From positions 1 through 64,000 of the forward strand of contig CANMDE010000004.1 in the NCBI GenBank assembly GCA_947496535.1: a DNA stretch of 64,000 nucleotides, given 5' to 3'. This DNA comes from an uncultured Paracoccaceae bacterium. GTDB taxonomy: Bacteria > Pseudomonadota > Alphaproteobacteria > Rhodobacterales > Rhodobacteraceae. The translations under genes were made by a program, and so were the position numbers. The notes under the pieces are model-generated. The model did not search any database, was not told the DNA's origin, and saw only the letters and a program-made list of their open reading frames with translations. Positions 16,638 to 26,031 of this stretch are shown one piece after another. Each line of letters begins with the position of its first letter. Positions within the stretch are counted from its first letter, which is position 1.

Positions 16638-17282
16638 ATGGTCAAGCTCGATATCATCTCAGATCCGATCTGCCCATGGTGCTACATCGGCAAAACTCAT
16701 CTGGACAAGGCGCTCATACAAGTGCCAGATCACCCGTTCACCATCGAATGGCATCCTTTCCAGCTAAATCCTGACATGCCACCCGAGGGGATGGATCGAC
16801 GTGCCTATCTTGAGGGAAAATTCGGCGGCAAGGAAGGGGCAGTTCGGGCCTATGCCCCAGTAGCCGAAAGCGCTGAAAAGGCCGGTGCAACGATCAATCT
16901 CGAAGCCATCAAACGCACCCCCAACACCATAGATGCACATCGACTGATCCACTGGGCCGGGATCGAACAGCGGCAATCCTTCGTCGTCGATCTGCTCTTC
17001 AAAGCCTATTTCGTCGACGGGCGCGATATCTCTGATCACGAGGTTCTCGCTGACATTGCCGATACTGCCGAGATGGACGCCGCAATGATCACCAAGCTTC
17101 TGGGCTCGGACGCCGACACTGCCGACATCCGCGCGCGCGACAAACACAGCCGCGAGATGGGTGTCAACTCTGTCCCCACATTCATCGTTGCGGGTCAGCA
17201 TGCAGTCCCCGGCGCACAACCGCCTGAAATGTGGCTAAACGTGATCCAGGAAATCGAAGCGCAGCTGAAAGCGGCTGGATGA
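16638..17282 (+). CDS. DsbA-family oxidoreductase (FrnE-like)
   Basis: Thioredoxin-fold protein of 214 residues with a CPWC active site (Cys12 to Cys15) near the N-terminus. The FrnE-type pattern is seen: SDPICPWCYIG, WHPFQLNPDMP, TIDAHRLIHWA and the cis-Pro loop GVNSVPTFIV. No signal peptide is present, so it acts in the cytosol, as proposed for other FrnE-like proteins, perhaps as a disulfide isomerase or a glutathione-linked reductase. AAAGGGA lies upstream of the ATG. It overlaps the following MFS gene by four bases. Confidence 0.9.
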   Translation: MVKLDIISDPICPWCYIGKTHLDKALIQVPDHPFTIEWHPFQLNPDMPPEGMDRRAYLEGKFGGKEGAVRAYAPVAESAEKAGATINLEAIKRTPNTIDAHRLIHWAGIEQRQSFVVDLLFKAYFVDGRDISDHEVLADIADTAEMDAAMITKLLGSDADTADIRARDKHSREMGVNSVPTFIVAGQHAVPGAQPPEMWLNVIQEIEAQLKAAG

Positions 17283-18496
17283 GCACGCGGCAAGCGCCTA
17301 CCAAGGCGCTCGCGCAACCCGAATTTATCGCCCTTATGGCCATGTTGGCCGCCAGTGTCGCCTTTGCCATCGATGCGATGTTGCCGGCAATTGCAGAAAT
17401 CGGGGCTGAACTCTCGCCCGGTAATCTCAACAGTGCGCAGCTTATCATCACCAGCTTCGTGGTTGGCCTCGGCGCTGGTACTTTTTTTACAGGACCGCTG
17501 TCAGATGCCTACGGGCGCAGACCCGTTATGGTCGGCGGTGCCATAATATACATCGCCGCAAGTTTCGCCGCCTGGCTGGCACAGTCACTTGAAATCATGC
17601 TGATTGCCCGCGTCGTTCAGGGCTTGGGCGCCGCAGGTCCGCGTGTCGTAGCCATCGCCATGGTTCGTGATCTATACGGCGGACGCGACATGGCGCGGAT
17701 CGTATCCTTCGTCATGGTCGTTTTCAGTCTTGTGCCCGCCCTCGCCCCGACCATGGGCTATTTCATCATCGGAAGCGTTGGCTGGCGCGCCATTTTCCTT
17801 GCCTTCATAGTGTTTGCAGGCGTCAGCATGACATGGCTGCTCATCCGCCAACCCGAAACCCTCGCACCGGAACATCGTCGCCCGCTCAGCTTCAAGGCAC
17901 TCGTGGCCGCAGTGGCCGAGATGTTCTCTCACCCCACCGCGCGGCTTTCCATCATCATCCAAACGCTGACTTTCAGCATGCTCTTTTCAATGCTGTCCTC
18001 CGTCCAACAAATATTCGACATCACCTTTGATCGGGGCGACCAGTTCCATATCTGGTTCGGCTGCATCGCCGCCCTCGCTTCCACGGCCAGCCTGCTGAAT
18101 GCGCGCATCGTCGGGCGTGTCGGAATGCGGGCCATCATCAAGGTGATGTATACCGCCCAAATCGGGATCAGCGGGACACTTATCCTCATCACACTGACGG
18201 GCGGTACGCACGGGCTGGTATTTGCGGCCTACATCATTTGGCTTTTCGGCAATTGCGTGCAGGCCGGGCTCACCATTGGCAACCTCAACGCACTCGCCAT
18301 GGAGGAAATGGGCCATATCGCAGGTCTGGCCGCATCGGTCATTGCCGCAATTTCAACGGTTGGGGCCGCAATGATCGCAGCCCCCATCGGCCTCGCTTTC
18401 AACGGCACCGCTCTCCCAGTTGGCATTGGGGCGCTGATTTGTGCCTCTCTGGCACTTTGGTTGACCAATCAGATCAAAAGGCCAAGCGACGCTTAA
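17279..18496 (+). CDS. MFS multidrug exporter, Bcr/CflA type
   Basis: Inner-membrane proton-driven drug/H+ antiporter with about 12 helices. The 405 residues include the motif-A region GPLSDAYGRRPVMVGG between helices 2 and 3, and a Bcr/CflA-like ARVVQGLGAAGPRVVAIAMVRDLY block. The ATG at 17279 overlaps the DsbA-like stop (ATGA); an upstream in-frame start would lie well inside that gene. The substrate is unknown. It converges on mfd with a gap of 31 bases. Confidence 0.9.
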   Translation: MSTRQAPTKALAQPEFIALMAMLAASVAFAIDAMLPAIAEIGAELSPGNLNSAQLIITSFVVGLGAGTFFTGPLSDAYGRRPVMVGGAIIYIAASFAAWLAQSLEIMLIARVVQGLGAAGPRVVAIAMVRDLYGGRDMARIVSFVMVVFSLVPALAPTMGYFIIGSVGWRAIFLAFIVFAGVSMTWLLIRQPETLAPEHRRPLSFKALVAAVAEMFSHPTARLSIIIQTLTFSMLFSMLSSVQQIFDITFDRGDQFHIWFGCIAALASTASLLNARIVGRVGMRAIIKVMYTAQIGISGTLILITLTGGTHGLVFAAYIIWLFGNCVQAGLTIGNLNALAMEEMGHIAGLAASVIAAISTVGAAMIAAPIGLAFNGTALPVGIGALICASLALWLTNQIKRPSDA

Positions 18497-18527
18497 AGGA
18501 ACCCACGACGGACCTGATCCGGACTCC

Positions 18528-21500
18528 CTACCCCACCTTCGCCTTTTTCTTTTTTTCGTCCGCCAGTTTCTGCGCCAAATCCCGTGCGATATTAAACGCG
18601 CCTTGAATTTTGTCCCGCTCTTTGGCCCAGTCCCGGCGGACGATGATTTTGTTATCCTTGACCTTGGCTAGCCCATTCTGGGCATGAACAAACTCCACCA
18701 ACCCTTCGGGTGACGCGAATTTATCATTGTGGAACTGGATCGTGGCCCCTTTCGGCCCGGCATCAAGTTTTGCAATCCCGGCGCGCTTACACATCGCTTT
18801 GATGCGTACCACCAGCATCAGCGTATTGACCTCGCGGGGTAGCTTACCAAACCGGTCGATCAACTCCGCGGCAAAGCCCTCCAGCTCAACCTTCGTTGTC
18901 AGTTCAGACAGACGTCGATAAAGCCCCAACCGCACATCCAGATCAGGCACGTAATCTTCGGGGATCAGCACCGGAACACCCAAATTGATCTGCGGTGCCC
19001 ATTGGCCGTCGTCAATGATCCCCTCAGCAGCGCCTGACTTGATCGCGGCAATCTGCTCTTCCAGCATCTGCTGATAAAGCTCATAGCCCACTTCGCGCAT
19101 CTGCCCGGATTGCTCTTCGCCCAAGAGGTTCCCCGCACCGCGGATGTCCAAATCCTGCGAGGCGAGCGTGAACCCCGCCCCCAACGTATCGATCGACCCC
19201 AGCACGCGAAGTCGTTTCTGCGCCGTGTCCGTCAGCTTTTGGCGTGGTTTGGTCGTCAAATAGGCATAGGCCCGGGTCTTTGATCGACCCACCCTGCCCC
19301 TGATCTGATACAATTGTGCCAGACCGAACATATCCGCCCGCCAGACAATCATCGTGTTGGCAGTCGGAATATCCAAACCGCTCTCCACGATCGTCGTCGC
19401 CAGCAACACGTCGTATTTGCCGTCGTAAAAGGCGTTCATCCGGTCATCAAGCTCGCCCGCCGCCATCTGTCCTGTCGCAGTAACAAAGGACACCTCCGGC
19501 ACTTGTTCGCGCAGGAACTCTTCCATCTCAGGCATATCAGCAATGCGTGGCACGACCAGGAACGACTGCCCCCCACGATAATGTTCACGCAGTAACGCCT
19601 CGCGCACGGTAATCGTATCGAATTCGCTGACGTAAGTGCGGATCGCCAGGCGGTCGATCGGCGGCGTGCCGATGATCGATAGATCACGAACACCGGAAAG
19701 CGACAGTTGCAAGGTGCGTGGGATAGGTGTCGCCGTAAGGGTCAGCACATGCACATCTGTTCGCAGCTGTTTCAGCCGTTCTTTGTGCTGAACCCCAAAT
19801 TTTTGTTCTTCATCAATGATTAACAGGCCAAGGTTCTTGAACCTGATGCTCTTGGCAAGCAGCGCATGAGTCCCGACAACAATGTCCACCGTGCCCTTGG
19901 TGATCCCGTCACGCGTCTTGGTCGCATCGCCCGCGCTGACAAAACGCGACAGGGGTGCGACGTTCACTGGAAACCCCCGGAAACGTTCAGCAAAGTTCTG
20001 ATAATGTTGCCGGGCAAGCAACGTCGTCGGTGCAATAATTGCCACCTGCACACCTGACAGGGCCGCAACAAAGGCGGCACGAATGGCCACCTCTGTCTTG
20101 CCAAAGCCGACATCACCGCAAATCAACCGGTCCATCGGCTTTCCTGCAGCCAAATCCGTCAAAACATCTTCGATAGCGGCCAGCTGATCATCCGTCTCCG
20201 CATAAGGAAACCGCGCCAAAAACTGATCCCAAAGCCCATCCGGTGGGTCCAGCGCCGGGGCCGTGCGCAGCTCCCGTTCGGCCGCCACGCGGATCAGACG
20301 CTCCGCTATCTGCCGGATAAGCTCTTTCAGCTTGGCTTTCTTCGCCTGCCAGGCCCCACCGCCCAGCTTATCCAGTAGCCCCGTCTCGTGCCCGTACTTC
20401 GACAGCAGTTCGATGTTCTCAACCGGCAAATACAGTTTCGAATTTTCGGCATATTCGAGCAGCAAACACTCATGAGCCGCACCAAGGGCTGTGACGACCT
20501 CCATTCCCTTGAAACGCCCCACACCGTGATCCACATGAACCACAAGATCACCGGGGGCCAAACTATTGGCTTCGCTCAGGAAATTCTCCGCGCGCCGCTT
20601 GCGCTTGGTCTGGCGGATCAGCCGGTCGCCCAGCACATCCTGTTCCGAAATCACCGTCAATCCGGGCGCTTCAAATCCGTGATCCAGCGGCCAGACCGCC
20701 AGATGCAACCCTCGTTTACCAACGCGGCTAAAATCCGTGATGGAAACCGCCTCAGTCAAACCTTCGTCGGTGATCAGTCCTTCCAGCCGTTCCCGCGCGC
20801 CTTCGGAATAGGACGCAATCACAACCGGTCCGTCGGTCATTTTCACTTTCACATGATCCGCCAAGGCACTGAAAAGGCTGATCTGTTCCTGCTGACGTTC
20901 AGGCGCAAAGTCGCGTCCCATGCGTGCGCCGGCATCGATGACGCCCACCCCAGTCGCCTGCTTGAGCGGAGAAAACTGCAATACCCGCCTGTCGGCCACA
21001 ACAGCATCCCAAGCTGCATCGTCCAGATAAAGCAACTCCGGCGGCGCTGGCTTGTAGACGGAATCCATCCGCCCCTTTTGTTCCAACGCATGCATCCGCG
21101 TGCCGTACTGATCAGCAATCGCGTCCCACCTGGCCAACCGCATCGGCCCGGTCTGGTCATCCAGCGTTACAATCGCATCAGGCAGATAGTCAAACAGCGT
21201 CTCAAGGTCTTCCTGAAAGAACCCCAACCAATGCTCCACCCCAGCATGTTTGCGCCCTGCACTCACAGCTTCGTACAAAGGATCATCCGTCCCCGCCGCG
21301 CCAAACTCAATCCGGTAGTTCTGGCGAAACCGCGTAATCGCCGCCTCATCCAAAATGACCTCCGATACAGGCGCCAATTCCACCTCAGTCAGTTTTTCTG
21401 TGGTCCGCTGCGTCGCCGGATCAAACCGCCGGGCTCCGTCCAGAACATCACCGAACAAATCCAGGCGCACAGGCCCGCTTTGCCCCGGTGGGTAAATGTC

Positions 21501-21983
21501 GATGATCCCGCCGCGAACGGCATAGTCGCCCGGCTCCATCACCGTCGGACTTTGGGTAAAACCCATACGCACAAGAAAAGTTCGCAGCGCGCTTTCATCG
21601 ATCCGCTTACCCACGACAGCCGTAAACGCGGCCTCTCGCAACAATGATCGCGCCGGCACCCGTTGCGTGGCAGCCGACAAAGAAGTCAGCAGAACAAACC
21701 GCTCAGGCATCCCGTGCACCAGCGCAGCTAGCGTCGCCATACGTGCGGCCGACACGTCCGCGTTAGGCGACACCCGATCATAGGGCAGACAATCCCACGC
21801 AGGGAACGTGAATACGGGCATATCAGGCGCGAAGAACGCAAGCGCCGCCTGCATCGCCGCCAATCGCTTGTCATCACGTGCGACATGAACGACTGGGCCA
21901 CCTGTCGCGACCTCCGCCAGGATCAATTGCGCGTCAAACCCTTCGGGTGCGCCGGATACGGTAAGATGTTTGGGATCAGACAT
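18528..21983 (-). CDS. mfd: transcription-repair coupling factor Mfd
   Basis: Cytosolic ATP-dependent DNA translocase that removes RNA polymerase stalled at lesions and recruits UvrA. The 1151 residues carry the UvrB-homology part, the RNA polymerase interaction domain around VVHVDHGVGRFKG, the Walker A motif GDVGFGKTEV (about 623-632), the DEEQKFG motif II, LTATPIPRTL motif III, and the C-terminal TRCF domain. ATG 21983 was chosen with AGGTC upstream; an in-frame GTG at 22022 would add 13 residues. The last residues are a lysine-rich tail (KKKKAKVG). It follows a membrane-protein gene by 39 bases. Confidence 0.97.
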   Translation of the reverse strand: MSDPKHLTVSGAPEGFDAQLILAEVATGGPVVHVARDDKRLAAMQAALAFFAPDMPVFTFPAWDCLPYDRVSPNADVSAARMATLAALVHGMPERFVLLTSLSAATQRVPARSLLREAAFTAVVGKRIDESALRTFLVRMGFTQSPTVMEPGDYAVRGGIIDIYPPGQSGPVRLDLFGDVLDGARRFDPATQRTTEKLTEVELAPVSEVILDEAAITRFRQNYRIEFGAAGTDDPLYEAVSAGRKHAGVEHWLGFFQEDLETLFDYLPDAIVTLDDQTGPMRLARWDAIADQYGTRMHALEQKGRMDSVYKPAPPELLYLDDAAWDAVVADRRVLQFSPLKQATGVGVIDAGARMGRDFAPERQQEQISLFSALADHVKVKMTDGPVVIASYSEGARERLEGLITDEGLTEAVSITDFSRVGKRGLHLAVWPLDHGFEAPGLTVISEQDVLGDRLIRQTKRKRRAENFLSEANSLAPGDLVVHVDHGVGRFKGMEVVTALGAAHECLLLEYAENSKLYLPVENIELLSKYGHETGLLDKLGGGAWQAKKAKLKELIRQIAERLIRVAAERELRTAPALDPPDGLWDQFLARFPYAETDDQLAAIEDVLTDLAAGKPMDRLICGDVGFGKTEVAIRAAFVAALSGVQVAIIAPTTLLARQHYQNFAERFRGFPVNVAPLSRFVSAGDATKTRDGITKGTVDIVVGTHALLAKSIRFKNLGLLIIDEEQKFGVQHKERLKQLRTDVHVLTLTATPIPRTLQLSLSGVRDLSIIGTPPIDRLAIRTYVSEFDTITVREALLREHYRGGQSFLVVPRIADMPEMEEFLREQVPEVSFVTATGQMAAGELDDRMNAFYDGKYDVLLATTIVESGLDIPTANTMIVWRADMFGLAQLYQIRGRVGRSKTRAYAYLTTKPRQKLTDTAQKRLRVLGSIDTLGAGFTLASQDLDIRGAGNLLGEEQSGQMREVGYELYQQMLEEQIAAIKSGAAEGIIDDGQWAPQINLGVPVLIPEDYVPDLDVRLGLYRRLSELTTKVELEGFAAELIDRFGKLPREVNTLMLVVRIKAMCKRAGIAKLDAGPKGATIQFHNDKFASPEGLVEFVHAQNGLAKVKDNKIIVRRDWAKERDKIQGAFNIARDLAQKLADEKKKKAKVG

Positions 21984-22022
21984 GCGCGATGACCTACCGA
22001 ACGGTGATGTCGTGTCAACCAA

Positions 22023-22547
22023 TCAAAAGTAAATGGGCACTGCCAAATTGTGATACATGCCATACATCGCCGTCGCGAAAATCGCTGCGACCGAAACAAC
22101 CTGTAACCAGAAACGATGCCTCAACAGCAGATTTGCAAGCTCCTCAGCTGGCGGCACCTCCTCCTGCAGCCTCTGAATCAGCCGCAAATTCATACCACCA
22201 ACTATGGTAAGCGGCAGCGCAATGCAGAAAAACGCCTGGGCCAACTCAATTCCGTAGAAAAAGCCTATCGTCAGAAGGCAGGTCAGAACAAAGCAGACAA
22301 AACCGAACAGCCATACGCCAGCGCCATCAATCAGACGGGCAAAGCGGCGCAGATTGATAATCAGATACTCGCGCAATTCGTCCGCGGCCTCTCCACCATG
22401 TCGACGTGCGCGAAAAATCACGTCGACCGGAACGCCAATGATCCAGTGGCAGACCATTGACCAAATGCTCGCGACCCCCAACCAATACCAGAAGTTTGAG
22501 AAAGAACGGAAATCAATCACTTGAAGTATGGCGTCGTTCCAGTTCAA
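22023..22547 (-). CDS. hypothetical membrane protein upstream of mfd
   Basis: A 174-residue protein with about four hydrophobic segments (around 18-40, 75-98, 100-118 and 148-168) and a polar, Arg/Glu-rich loop (45-70). I do not recognise a functional motif. Rhodobacterales homologues have, as I recall, sometimes been annotated as a component of the SufBCD complex, but nothing in this sequence supports that. It ends 39 bases before the mfd start and is probably co-transcribed with it. Confidence 0.75.
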   Translation of the reverse strand: MNWNDAILQVIDFRSFSNFWYWLGVASIWSMVCHWIIGVPVDVIFRARRHGGEAADELREYLIINLRRFARLIDGAGVWLFGFVCFVLTCLLTIGFFYGIELAQAFFCIALPLTIVGGMNLRLIQRLQEEVPPAEELANLLLRHRFWLQVVSVAAIFATAMYGMYHNLAVPIYF

Positions 22548-22667
22548 GGCATGTCTCGTTCATAATGGCAGCTTTGCTGGACACTAACGACAGCATCAGG
22601 TGTTGCCCAGACTTGTGACGAAGCAAAATCCATGCCACCCATTGGTGTGACCAGAAAGGCCCGTTTC

Positions 22668-23666
22668 ATGAAACCGACTGTCGCTCCCTTCCCTGCAACA
22701 CGCCTGCGCCGGATGCGCAAATCCCCGGCACTCAGAGCCCTTGCACGGCAGAACACGCTGACAGTCGACGATCTCATCTGGCCGATTTTCGTGATGGATG
22801 GCAAGGACGCCGAAACGCCCGTCAGCTCCATGCCCGGTGTAACCCGCAAGACGGTCGATCGGGTCGCGAAAGCTGCGGTAGAGGCACAATCGCTTGGTAT
22901 TCCGGCCATTTGTATCTTCCCCTACACCGGCATGGAGGCGCGAACAGAAGACTGCGCCATGGCGTGGGACCCAAACAACCTGACCAATCAGGCAATACGT
23001 GCGATCAAGGACGCGGCCCCCGACATCGCCGTAATGACCGACATCGCGCTCGACCCCTATAATATCAACGGCCATGACGGGTTTGTCGAAAACGGAGAAA
23101 TCGTCAACGACCGCACGGTCGAGGCGCTCGTCAAAATGGGCCTCGCGCAAGCCGAGGCTGGCGCAGATATTCTGGGACCGTCAGACATGATGGACGGGCG
23201 GATCGGCGCAATCCGGCAAGCGTTGGAAAGCGAGGGACACCAGAACGTCGCCATCCTTAGCTATACCGCAAAATATGCATCCGCATTCTACGGACCATTC
23301 AGGGATGCCGTCGGCGCATCAGCAGCACTTTCTGGTGACAAAAACACCTATCAAATGGACCCCGCTAATTCGGATGAGGCGCTGCGACTGGTCGAACGGG
23401 ACCTGCGCGAAGGGGCTGATATGATTATGGTCAAACCCGGCATGCCGTATCTCGACATTTGTCGCCGGGTGAAAGACAGCTTTGGCGTACCAACTTACGC
23501 CTATCAAGTCAGCGGTGAATACGCGATGCTTCAAGCTGCCGCTCAAAACGGCTGGCTCGATGGGGAGAAGGTGATGCTGGAAAGCCTGCTCGCATTCAAA
23601 CGAGCAGGCTGTGACGGGATTTTGACTTACTTTGCCCCGGCTGTGGCTAGATATCTGACCAGCTAG
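22668..23666 (+). CDS. hemB: delta-aminolevulinic acid dehydratase (porphobilinogen synthase)
   Basis: Condenses two 5-aminolevulinate molecules to porphobilinogen in tetrapyrrole synthesis, in the cytosol. ATG 22668, with AAAGG upstream, gives 332 residues, the usual length; an ATG 36 bases earlier lacks a ribosome site. The two active-site lysines are Lys202 (LSYTAKYAS) and Lys256 (MVKPGMPYLD). The segment that carries zinc-binding cysteines in other enzymes reads DIALDPYNINGHDG (125-138), with Asp instead of Cys, as in the metal-independent or magnesium-type enzymes of Rhodobacter. Its stop codon shares the palindrome CTAG with the stop of the convergent dctM gene. Confidence 0.97.
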   Translation: MKPTVAPFPATRLRRMRKSPALRALARQNTLTVDDLIWPIFVMDGKDAETPVSSMPGVTRKTVDRVAKAAVEAQSLGIPAICIFPYTGMEARTEDCAMAWDPNNLTNQAIRAIKDAAPDIAVMTDIALDPYNINGHDGFVENGEIVNDRTVEALVKMGLAQAEAGADILGPSDMMDGRIGAIRQALESEGHQNVAILSYTAKYASAFYGPFRDAVGASAALSGDKNTYQMDPANSDEALRLVERDLREGADMIMVKPGMPYLDICRRVKDSFGVPTYAYQVSGEYAMLQAAAQNGWLDGEKVMLESLLAFKRAGCDGILTYFAPAVARYLTS

Positions 23667-26017
23667 TTCAGAAGGTTTGGTATGATTGTCACCACACCTG
23701 GCACCAGCGCCAGCAATAACAATCCGCCGACCTGAATCACGATGAACGGCAGCACTCCGCGATAGATTTGTCCCGTTGTGATCGACTTCGGCGCCACCCC
23801 TCGTAGATAGAACAACGCAAAGCCAAAGGGCGGCGTCAGGAATGAGGTCTGCAAATTGACCGCAATCATGATCGTGACCCATTTGGGGTCGAACGTGCCG
23901 CCATAGATCACCGGCCCGACAATGGGGATCACGATGTAGATGATTTCAAGGAAATCCAACACAAATCCCAACACGAACAGGACCAGCATCACAAGCAGGA
24001 ACACTTGCCATTCATTGTCGAAAGAGCGCAGGAACTGCTGGATATAATGCTCCCCCCCGAAGGAGATCAGCACAAGGTTCAACAACTGCGATCCGATCAG
24101 GATGGTGAACACCATCGATGTCACTTTCGCTGTCTCACGAACCACAGGCGACAATACCCCACCGGAAAGCAACACACCGCAGGACCACACCAGCCCAAAC
24201 ATTGCGAACATGAAGCATCCGAACGCGACCATATAGGCCACAAGGTTCTCAAACAGAACGACCTGTTGACCAAGCCGCATGTCGAAATTCACACCAATGA
24301 CCAACATGAGCACCACGGCACCGGTCGTCCACATCACCATCCGACCGGAACGGCCCTGTTCCTGCAGTTTGCGATAAGCGGCCAGCAAGATAGCGCCGCC
24401 AGCCCCAAGCGCCGCTGCGGGCGTTGGGTTGGTAATACCGCCAAGGATCGACCCCAGCACGGCGATAATCAAAACCAGTGGGGGGAAGACTACGCGCAAT
24501 ATCTCATTGCTCGCCAGATACCCCGCCGCCGGTCGCAAACCCGCAAAGGTGATCAGTAAGGGGATCGCAATGATCAGCGTTGTGGTTCCCGGTGTCGTCA
24601 GTGGATTGACCAGCGCAATGTCGGCAAGCAGTATCAGTACCGACCCGACCGCCCCCACAATCAGCGGCATCGGATTGGCGTCCGGTGCCACCCCGCGGGC
24701 AATGGCCAGCACCAATGCAAACAACATGACAGTAATGGCGATACCCGTGCCAATCGGGGGGGCAGCATCCACGCGCTCCAGCACCAGTGCAGCGCGCTCT
24801 TCATCGCTCAACGCGCGGGCCTGCGCGACGCCACCAGCCTCATCAATCGCCGCCTGCTGGGCTATTGCCGCATCCCATGCGCCCTGCCCATGAAGCTCAA
24901 TCATCGCTTCCTGACAGTCAGGGCCAACATTGGTGCGCAACGAAGCAGTCTGGCCCGCATCGGTGAAGCTATCCACCACAACCGACTGATCGCCAACAAT
25001 ACCCACTTGCCCCAAACCAATCGTGAACCCGACCACGGCAACGGGTACGGCCAGGAACCAGGTAAAGCTGCTGCTGCGGGTTCGGGCATGAGCTACCTGA
25101 TCGCCGTCCATTTGCACCGCAGGAGCCAAACTGGGGTTCAGTAGCGCGAAGCCGAATGCATAGGCCGCATAAAGGAACGCCAGCATGATGCCGGGCAACA
25201 GCGCCGCTTGAAACAACGTACCGACCGACACCACAGCCGGTTCACCCAAATAGGTCAGAGCGTCAGAACAACCGGCCAATTGGGCACGCTCTTCCTGCGC
25301 GGCTGAATAAAGATCGCCAGCCAGCGTGCCCAAAAGCACAATCACAATAGAGGGTGGAATAATCTGCCCCAACGTACCGGATGCTGCAATGACACCGGTG
25401 GATAGCTGCGGCGAATACCCGTTCTTCAACATCGTTGGCAGCGCGAGCAAGCCCATCGTCACCACGGTCGCACCCACGATCCCGGTTGAGGCCGCCAAAA
25501 AGGCGCCCACGATCACAATGGATACGGCCAAACCACCGGGCAGCGGGCCAAATACCTTGGCCATTGTTGTCAGCAACTCGTCGGCAATCCGGGAGCGTTC
25601 AAGAACGATCCCCATCATTACGAACATCAAAACGGCCAGCAGCGTCTCAATCGACTGACCCGCCAGAACCCTTTCGTTCATGCGATTGACGAGGAACCCG
25701 ATATTGCGGTCCAAAGCGAGTTCCCAGCCACCCGGGAACAATGGCCCCTCATATCGGGGCAGATCAGGGTTTCGGAAAACGGATACAGCATCAGGGTTTG
25801 TTCCCGACGCAATGACAGCGCGATATTCATCCGAACTGGTATCAACGGCCATGTGGATCAGGTAGCCAGAGCTATCCAGCGCTGCGATGATCGCAAAGGA
25901 AATCACCGCCGATCCGCTGATTGCAAAGGCGACCGGGAAGCCCGACAAAATACCGGCAAACAACGTCAGAAAGACGATAATGATGCCAATCTCGATACCA
26001 TCAAGTCCGAAAAGCAT
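23663..26017 (-). CDS. dctM: TRAP transporter large permease DctM, extended form
   Basis: Membrane subunit that moves the bound solute with sodium ions. Typical DctM proteins have about 430 residues; this one has 784. DctM sequence is seen in two blocks, about 1-300 (GIVGATVVTMGLLALPTMLKNGY, QIIPPSIVIVLLG) and about 500-784 (GGITNPTPAAALGAGGAILL, LDFLEIIYIVIPIVGP, LTPPFGFALFYLRG). Between them is an insert with a soluble acidic stretch near 345-430 and additional helices. A polar loop near 50-105 is also extra. Long DctM forms occur with some Rhodobacterales TRAP systems. It follows dctQ by 14 bases. Confidence 0.93.
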   Translation of the reverse strand: MLFGLDGIEIGIIIVFLTLFAGILSGFPVAFAISGSAVISFAIIAALDSSGYLIHMAVDTSSDEYRAVIASGTNPDAVSVFRNPDLPRYEGPLFPGGWELALDRNIGFLVNRMNERVLAGQSIETLLAVLMFVMMGIVLERSRIADELLTTMAKVFGPLPGGLAVSIVIVGAFLAASTGIVGATVVTMGLLALPTMLKNGYSPQLSTGVIAASGTLGQIIPPSIVIVLLGTLAGDLYSAAQEERAQLAGCSDALTYLGEPAVVSVGTLFQAALLPGIMLAFLYAAYAFGFALLNPSLAPAVQMDGDQVAHARTRSSSFTWFLAVPVAVVGFTIGLGQVGIVGDQSVVVDSFTDAGQTASLRTNVGPDCQEAMIELHGQGAWDAAIAQQAAIDEAGGVAQARALSDEERAALVLERVDAAPPIGTGIAITVMLFALVLAIARGVAPDANPMPLIVGAVGSVLILLADIALVNPLTTPGTTTLIIAIPLLITFAGLRPAAGYLASNEILRVVFPPLVLIIAVLGSILGGITNPTPAAALGAGGAILLAAYRKLQEQGRSGRMVMWTTGAVVLMLVIGVNFDMRLGQQVVLFENLVAYMVAFGCFMFAMFGLVWSCGVLLSGGVLSPVVRETAKVTSMVFTILIGSQLLNLVLISFGGEHYIQQFLRSFDNEWQVFLLVMLVLFVLGFVLDFLEIIYIVIPIVGPVIYGGTFDPKWVTIMIAVNLQTSFLTPPFGFALFYLRGVAPKSITTGQIYRGVLPFIVIQVGGLLLLALVPGVVTIIPNLLN

Positions 26018-26031
26018 GGGTTCGTCCTAAC

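Noticed and set aside
20388..21647. Open frame of 419 codons on the plus strand
   Set aside because: Lies fully antisense to mfd, has no family-like sequence and is rich in Arg, His and Gln as expected for a shadow frame.
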